Program-made: the position numbers and the translations under genes | The notes under the pieces: generated by a model | Told to the model about the DNA's origin: nothing | The model's input: only the letters and a program-made list of their open reading frames with translations | The model's database searches: none | In this document: one piece after another, positions 60,963-64,000 of the stretch | Layout: every line of letters begins with the position of its first letter | Numbering within the stretch: the first letter of the stretch is position 1 | From: an uncultured Opitutaceae bacterium | GTDB taxonomy: Bacteria > Verrucomicrobiota > Verrucomicrobiia > Opitutales > Opitutaceae | DNA length: 64,000 bases | NCBI GenBank assembly: GCA_937958045.1 | Contig: CALFXL010000049.1 | Span: 1 to 64,000, forward strand | Direction of reading: 5' to 3'

Positions 60963-63311
60963 TCAGAAGCGCGTGCCAAAGGAAAAGTTAAACTGGTTGC
61001 CTTTGTCATTTTGTTTGTCGGTGCGCAGCGGAATACCGAAGTCGAGACTCAACGGAGCGCCGGCCACAAACAGGCGCAGACCGAAACCGAAGTTGTCGTT
61101 GTAGTACGCCGGGTTGAAGTCGTACGAGCCGATGTTGACGAAACCGGCGTCGTAGAACACCGCGAAGCGCACCGGGCTCACGATATCCAGCGAGTACTCA
61201 ACGCTCAGCATGCCGTAGGTTTTACCGCCGATAACGTAGCCTTGATAGCGGGGACCGACGTCGCGCTGTTCGAAACCGCGCAATGTGTAGGGTCCGCCCA
61301 AGGTGAAGAGTTCGTAGTACGGGACCTCGGAATCGTTGTATTCGTGCAGCACGCCGAAACGACCGATCAAACCAATGACTTGGTTCTGCGCGCGGAAGAT
61401 CGGGAAGAACTGCGAGCCGCGTCCTTCGATGCGGTAGTAATCGTATGAACCACCGAGCAGTCCGCCGGCGACATCGAGGTTGAGCTCGATGCGACCACCA
61501 TCGGTCGTGTTCACAATCTTGTCGCGCGTGTCGCGTTCGAGCTGGAAGCCGACCTTGGAGATATTGGTCTTTCCTTCCGTCACGCCGTACATGCGCGCGA
61601 TTTCTTCGACGTCTTGAATGCGGATTTCGTTGTAGCTGTACGAAAGACGTCCGACCACGAGTTCGAACAGGCGCTTGCGGGTGTAGATTTCGCCGCCGGT
61701 ATCGACGCGCTCGTAGTACGAGTTGTCGTAGTTCTGACTCGTGCGATAAATGGAGAAACCGAGCGCGAGTTCGCGTTCGAGGAACCACGGTTCTTCGAAC
61801 GACAGCATCGCTTCACTGGAGCGCGAACCGATCTGCAGACGAATGCGGAACTTCTGACCGTCGCCTTGGAAGAATCCTTTGCGGTTAAACAGGTCGAAGT
61901 TGGACTGAGAGAGTTCGGCGAAGAACACCGCTTTTTCGAGCGAGCTGAAACCGGCGCCAAACTGGAGATTGCCGGTGCGACCTTCCTGGACCGCCACCTT
62001 GAGGTTACGACGACCCGGAATGTTGGTCGATTCGTGCGTGATGTTCACATCATCGAAGAAGCGCGTGTTTTCGAGACGCAGCTTGCTTCGTTTCATGCTC
62101 AACGTGTCGAACACTTCGCCGGGGCCAAGCGTCAGTTCGCGGATGATCACGATGCTCTTGGTCTTGGTGTTGCCCTCGATCTTCACCGACTCGACGAAGA
62201 ACTGATCGCTCTCGTTGATCATGTACTCCACGTCGATATTGCCCGTGTTGATATTGGGCTTACGGACGAGCCGAATGCGGGTTTCGAGGTAACCGTCTTT
62301 GCCGTAAAAATCTTCGAGTGTCTGCACGTCTTCATCGAGCTTCGACGGCTTGAAGATCATGCCGGTGCGCTGCTGGGTGAGAAGCGAGAGCAGGCGCGCC
62401 GGATAGATTTTATTACCGCTAAACGTGACTTCACCGATGCGGTATTGGCGGCCTTCATCGACGTGGATGCCGATGAGCAAACGGTCGGGCTTCGGGTATT
62501 CGTACGTGACGCGCTCCGGTGGAATTTCGATATCGAGATAACCTTCTTCGCGGTAGAAATCGCGCAGTTTGTCGAGGTCGTCTTCGAACTGCTCGTCTTT
62601 ATAGCGACCGCTGCCGGTCAACCAGGAGAACATCCAATAGCGGCGGGTCTCGATCACCTTGCGCAGACGGCGGGATTTCACGTGCTCGTTACCGGTAAAG
62701 CGGATCTCTTCGATCTTAACGCGCGGACCTTCCTTGATCCTGAAAATAACGGTGCCGTAGCCGGTGGCGCGATCGCGTTCGATCGAATAATTCACCATCA
62801 CCTGATTGTAACCGGTCTTTTGGTAGTACTCGCGGATCTTTTCGGAGTCCTCTTTGACCAGGCGTTCGTCGAGCGCGGAGTTGGGACGCGTTTTAATTTC
62901 CTTCTCCAAGCGGCGGCTCTTCACACGCTCGTTCCCTTCGTAACGAATCGCGAGGACGCGGTACTTGGGGGTGACGTCGACCACGAGGTTCACGACGCGG
63001 CCCGGAAGGACTTCGCGCTTAACCTCGATGAACTCGAAGAGACCGGTGCGATACAGCGACTGGATGTCGCGATCGATCATCGTGTCGTCGAGATCGGCGC
63101 CTTCGCGCGCTTGCATGTTGGCGCGCACGACTTGCTCGTTGACGTTGGCGGTGCCGACGAAACGGACGGTGACGGTACCTACCTTATAGGGGCGGTTGCT
63201 TTCACCTCCGATTCCCTGCGCAGCGAGTCGCGAGACAGCCAGAGCGGCTAAAACAAAGACAACAAGGTACCTAATCACCCTGAAAACAGGGTTACTGAGT
63301 GAAGTTTTCAA
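60963..63311 (-). CDS. bamA: Outer membrane protein assembly factor BamA
   Basis: A 782-residue BamA. Five POTRA domains cover about residues 35-440 (KVGTVTVRFVGTANV; RYEGNERVKSRRLEKEI; EIRFTGNEHVKSRRLRKV; IGEVTFSGNKIYPARLL; SVKIEGNTKTKSIVI), then the beta-barrel (about 445-782) that ends FSFGTRF. The start is a TTG at 63311 that overlaps the dnaB stop; a GTG at 63278 is an alternative. Signal peptide: YLVVFVLAALAVSRLAAQG. It inserts outer-membrane proteins and is the core of the envelope cluster here. Confidence 0.95.
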   Translation of the reverse strand: MKTSLSNPVFRVIRYLVVFVLAALAVSRLAAQGIGGESNRPYKVGTVTVRFVGTANVNEQVVRANMQAREGADLDDTMIDRDIQSLYRTGLFEFIEVKREVLPGRVVNLVVDVTPKYRVLAIRYEGNERVKSRRLEKEIKTRPNSALDERLVKEDSEKIREYYQKTGYNQVMVNYSIERDRATGYGTVIFRIKEGPRVKIEEIRFTGNEHVKSRRLRKVIETRRYWMFSWLTGSGRYKDEQFEDDLDKLRDFYREEGYLDIEIPPERVTYEYPKPDRLLIGIHVDEGRQYRIGEVTFSGNKIYPARLLSLLTQQRTGMIFKPSKLDEDVQTLEDFYGKDGYLETRIRLVRKPNINTGNIDVEYMINESDQFFVESVKIEGNTKTKSIVIIRELTLGPGEVFDTLSMKRSKLRLENTRFFDDVNITHESTNIPGRRNLKVAVQEGRTGNLQFGAGFSSLEKAVFFAELSQSNFDLFNRKGFFQGDGQKFRIRLQIGSRSSEAMLSFEEPWFLERELALGFSIYRTSQNYDNSYYERVDTGGEIYTRKRLFELVVGRLSYSYNEIRIQDVEEIARMYGVTEGKTNISKVGFQLERDTRDKIVNTTDGGRIELNLDVAGGLLGGSYDYYRIEGRGSQFFPIFRAQNQVIGLIGRFGVLHEYNDSEVPYYELFTLGGPYTLRGFEQRDVGPRYQGYVIGGKTYGMLSVEYSLDIVSPVRFAVFYDAGFVNIGSYDFNPAYYNDNFGFGLRLFVAGAPLSLDFGIPLRTDKQNDKGNQFNFSFGTRF

Positions 63312-64000
63312 AGCGGGTAATGTCTCGGAGGAAGGTAAGTTTGAGTTCTCCTACCGGTCCGTTTCGTTGCTTTGCAACTATTAACTCGGCGGAGTCGGCG
63401 GCGACTTGGAATTTTTCGTCAGCGTCTTTCGGGCGGGCCAGCATGAGGACAACGTCAGCGTCTTGCTCGATGGATCCAGATTCGCGCAGGTCGGAGAGTT
63501 TGGGTGTGCGATTCTCTTTTTCGGCAGAGCGGTTGAGCTGACTTAATACAAGAACGGGAACATTGAGTTCCTTCGCGAGTGCCTTCAGGCCGCGGGAGAT
63601 TTCAGCGACTTGCTGTTCGCGCGGGGTCTTGGAATCGGTCGGCGCAAGCAATTGCAGGTAGTCCACCACCACAAAACCCAACGGCGAACGCGCGTGCAAG
63701 CGGCGTGCCTTGGCGCGCAGCTCCATGATCGTGAGATGGCTGGAGTCGTCGATGTAGATGGGCGATTTGGTGAACTCGTCGGCGGCTTGCAGGAGGCGCT
63801 GTTGTTCGTCGCCATGTTTGGAGAGCAAGCCGTCGCGCAACAGTTTCATGTTCACACGCGCGCGCGAACAAAGCATGCGCAGCGCGAGCTGCGCGGCGCT
63901 CATTTCGAGACTGAAGATGAGCGTGGTCACACCCTGCCCTCGCTTCGGCATCGCTGCGGCTTCGGCGAAGTTGAGCGCGAGCGAGGTCTTACCCATCGAA
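63292..64000 (-). CDS. dnaB: Replicative DNA helicase DnaB (5' part beyond window)
   Basis: About 236 residues of the C-terminal RecA-like domain of the hexameric replicative helicase; the N-terminal part lies past the right edge. Visible motifs: the end of Walker A (SMGKTSLALN), TLIFSLEMSAAQLALRML, SRARVNMKLLRDG, LGFVVVDYLQLL (Walker B), VPVLVLSQLNRSAE and SDLRESGSIEQDADVVLML (split). The C-terminus GELKLTFLRDITRFENF matches the family. It overlaps the bamA start, so the two genes are co-transcribed. Confidence 0.95.
   Translation of the reverse strand, partial: SMGKTSLALNFAEAAAMPKRGQGVTTLIFSLEMSAAQLALRMLCSRARVNMKLLRDGLLSKHGDEQQRLLQAADEFTKSPIYIDDSSHLTIMELRAKARRLHARSPLGFVVVDYLQLLAPTDSKTPREQQVAEISRGLKALAKELNVPVLVLSQLNRSAEKENRTPKLSDLRESGSIEQDADVVLMLARPKDADEKFQVAADSAELIVAKQRNGPVGELKLTFLRDITRFENFTQ

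Overview
The window is about 64 kb of GC-rich bacterial chromosome. It is gene-dense (52 protein genes called, one tRNA), and no gene-free gap is longer than about 300 bp. The gene set points to a Gram-negative member of the Verrucomicrobiota, most likely close to the Opitutaceae. The evidence is Kdo-LPS and outer-membrane assembly genes (waaA, lpxD, bamA, skp-like), an exosortase fused to EpsI, RNase Y, a pectin-use locus under a LacI regulator, very few Shine-Dalgarno sequences, and GTG/TTG starts. This placement is inferred from gene content, not from a tree.

Layout. 1-6553: pectin/hexuronate locus (LacI regulator, secreted GH105-GH28 fusion, ExuT-like MFS transporter, PL10 pectate lyase). 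6696-12713: EF-P with an unusual asparagine tip, an orphan hybrid histidine kinase, an RlmI-like rRNA methyltransferase, a TlpA thioredoxin, a TIM-barrel epimerase and ribosomal protein S21. 12851-19003: dnaE, a DEDDh exonuclease, a HisN-like phosphatase and a DUF2059 exported protein. 19093-21856: a YtrA-type GntR/ABC-transporter operon with overlapping genes and a palindromic operator. 21982-27407: queF, rny, exosortase-EpsI, a small conserved protein and a glycosyltransferase.

27485-29201 holds a DUF47/Pit phosphate transporter pair. 29311-35072 is the most intriguing part: a sigma-54 response regulator, then a sigma-54 promoter with an upstream palindrome, a small beta-barrel-like exported protein, a large Pro/Gly/Tyr-rich exported protein with coiled-coil repeats, and a histidine kinase with an atypical H-box. 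It looks like a self-contained, uncharacterised envelope-sensing module. 35086-41745 is a complete high-affinity phosphate operon on the minus strand (porin-pstS-pstC-pstA-pstB-phoU), with enlarged periplasmic parts in PstC and PstA.

42027-55071: SNF2 helicase, waaA, M16 peptidase, DTW-domain tRNA modification enzyme, UvrD-like helicase, LemA-TPM-TPM operon, MarC and tRNA-Pro(CGG). 55093-64000: a metallo-hydrolase with a flavodiiron-like HxExEH motif, pyrE, then a minus-strand run dnaB-bamA-skp-lpxD-prs-degP that couples replication, outer-membrane biogenesis and periplasmic quality control.

Intergenic spacers carry several repeat types: a CAAGT-rich imperfect hairpin (two clear copies and a degenerate one), a 120-bp inverted-repeat element before the UvrD-like gene, and REP-like palindromes. 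No CRISPR array, insertion sequence, prophage or rRNA operon was seen.
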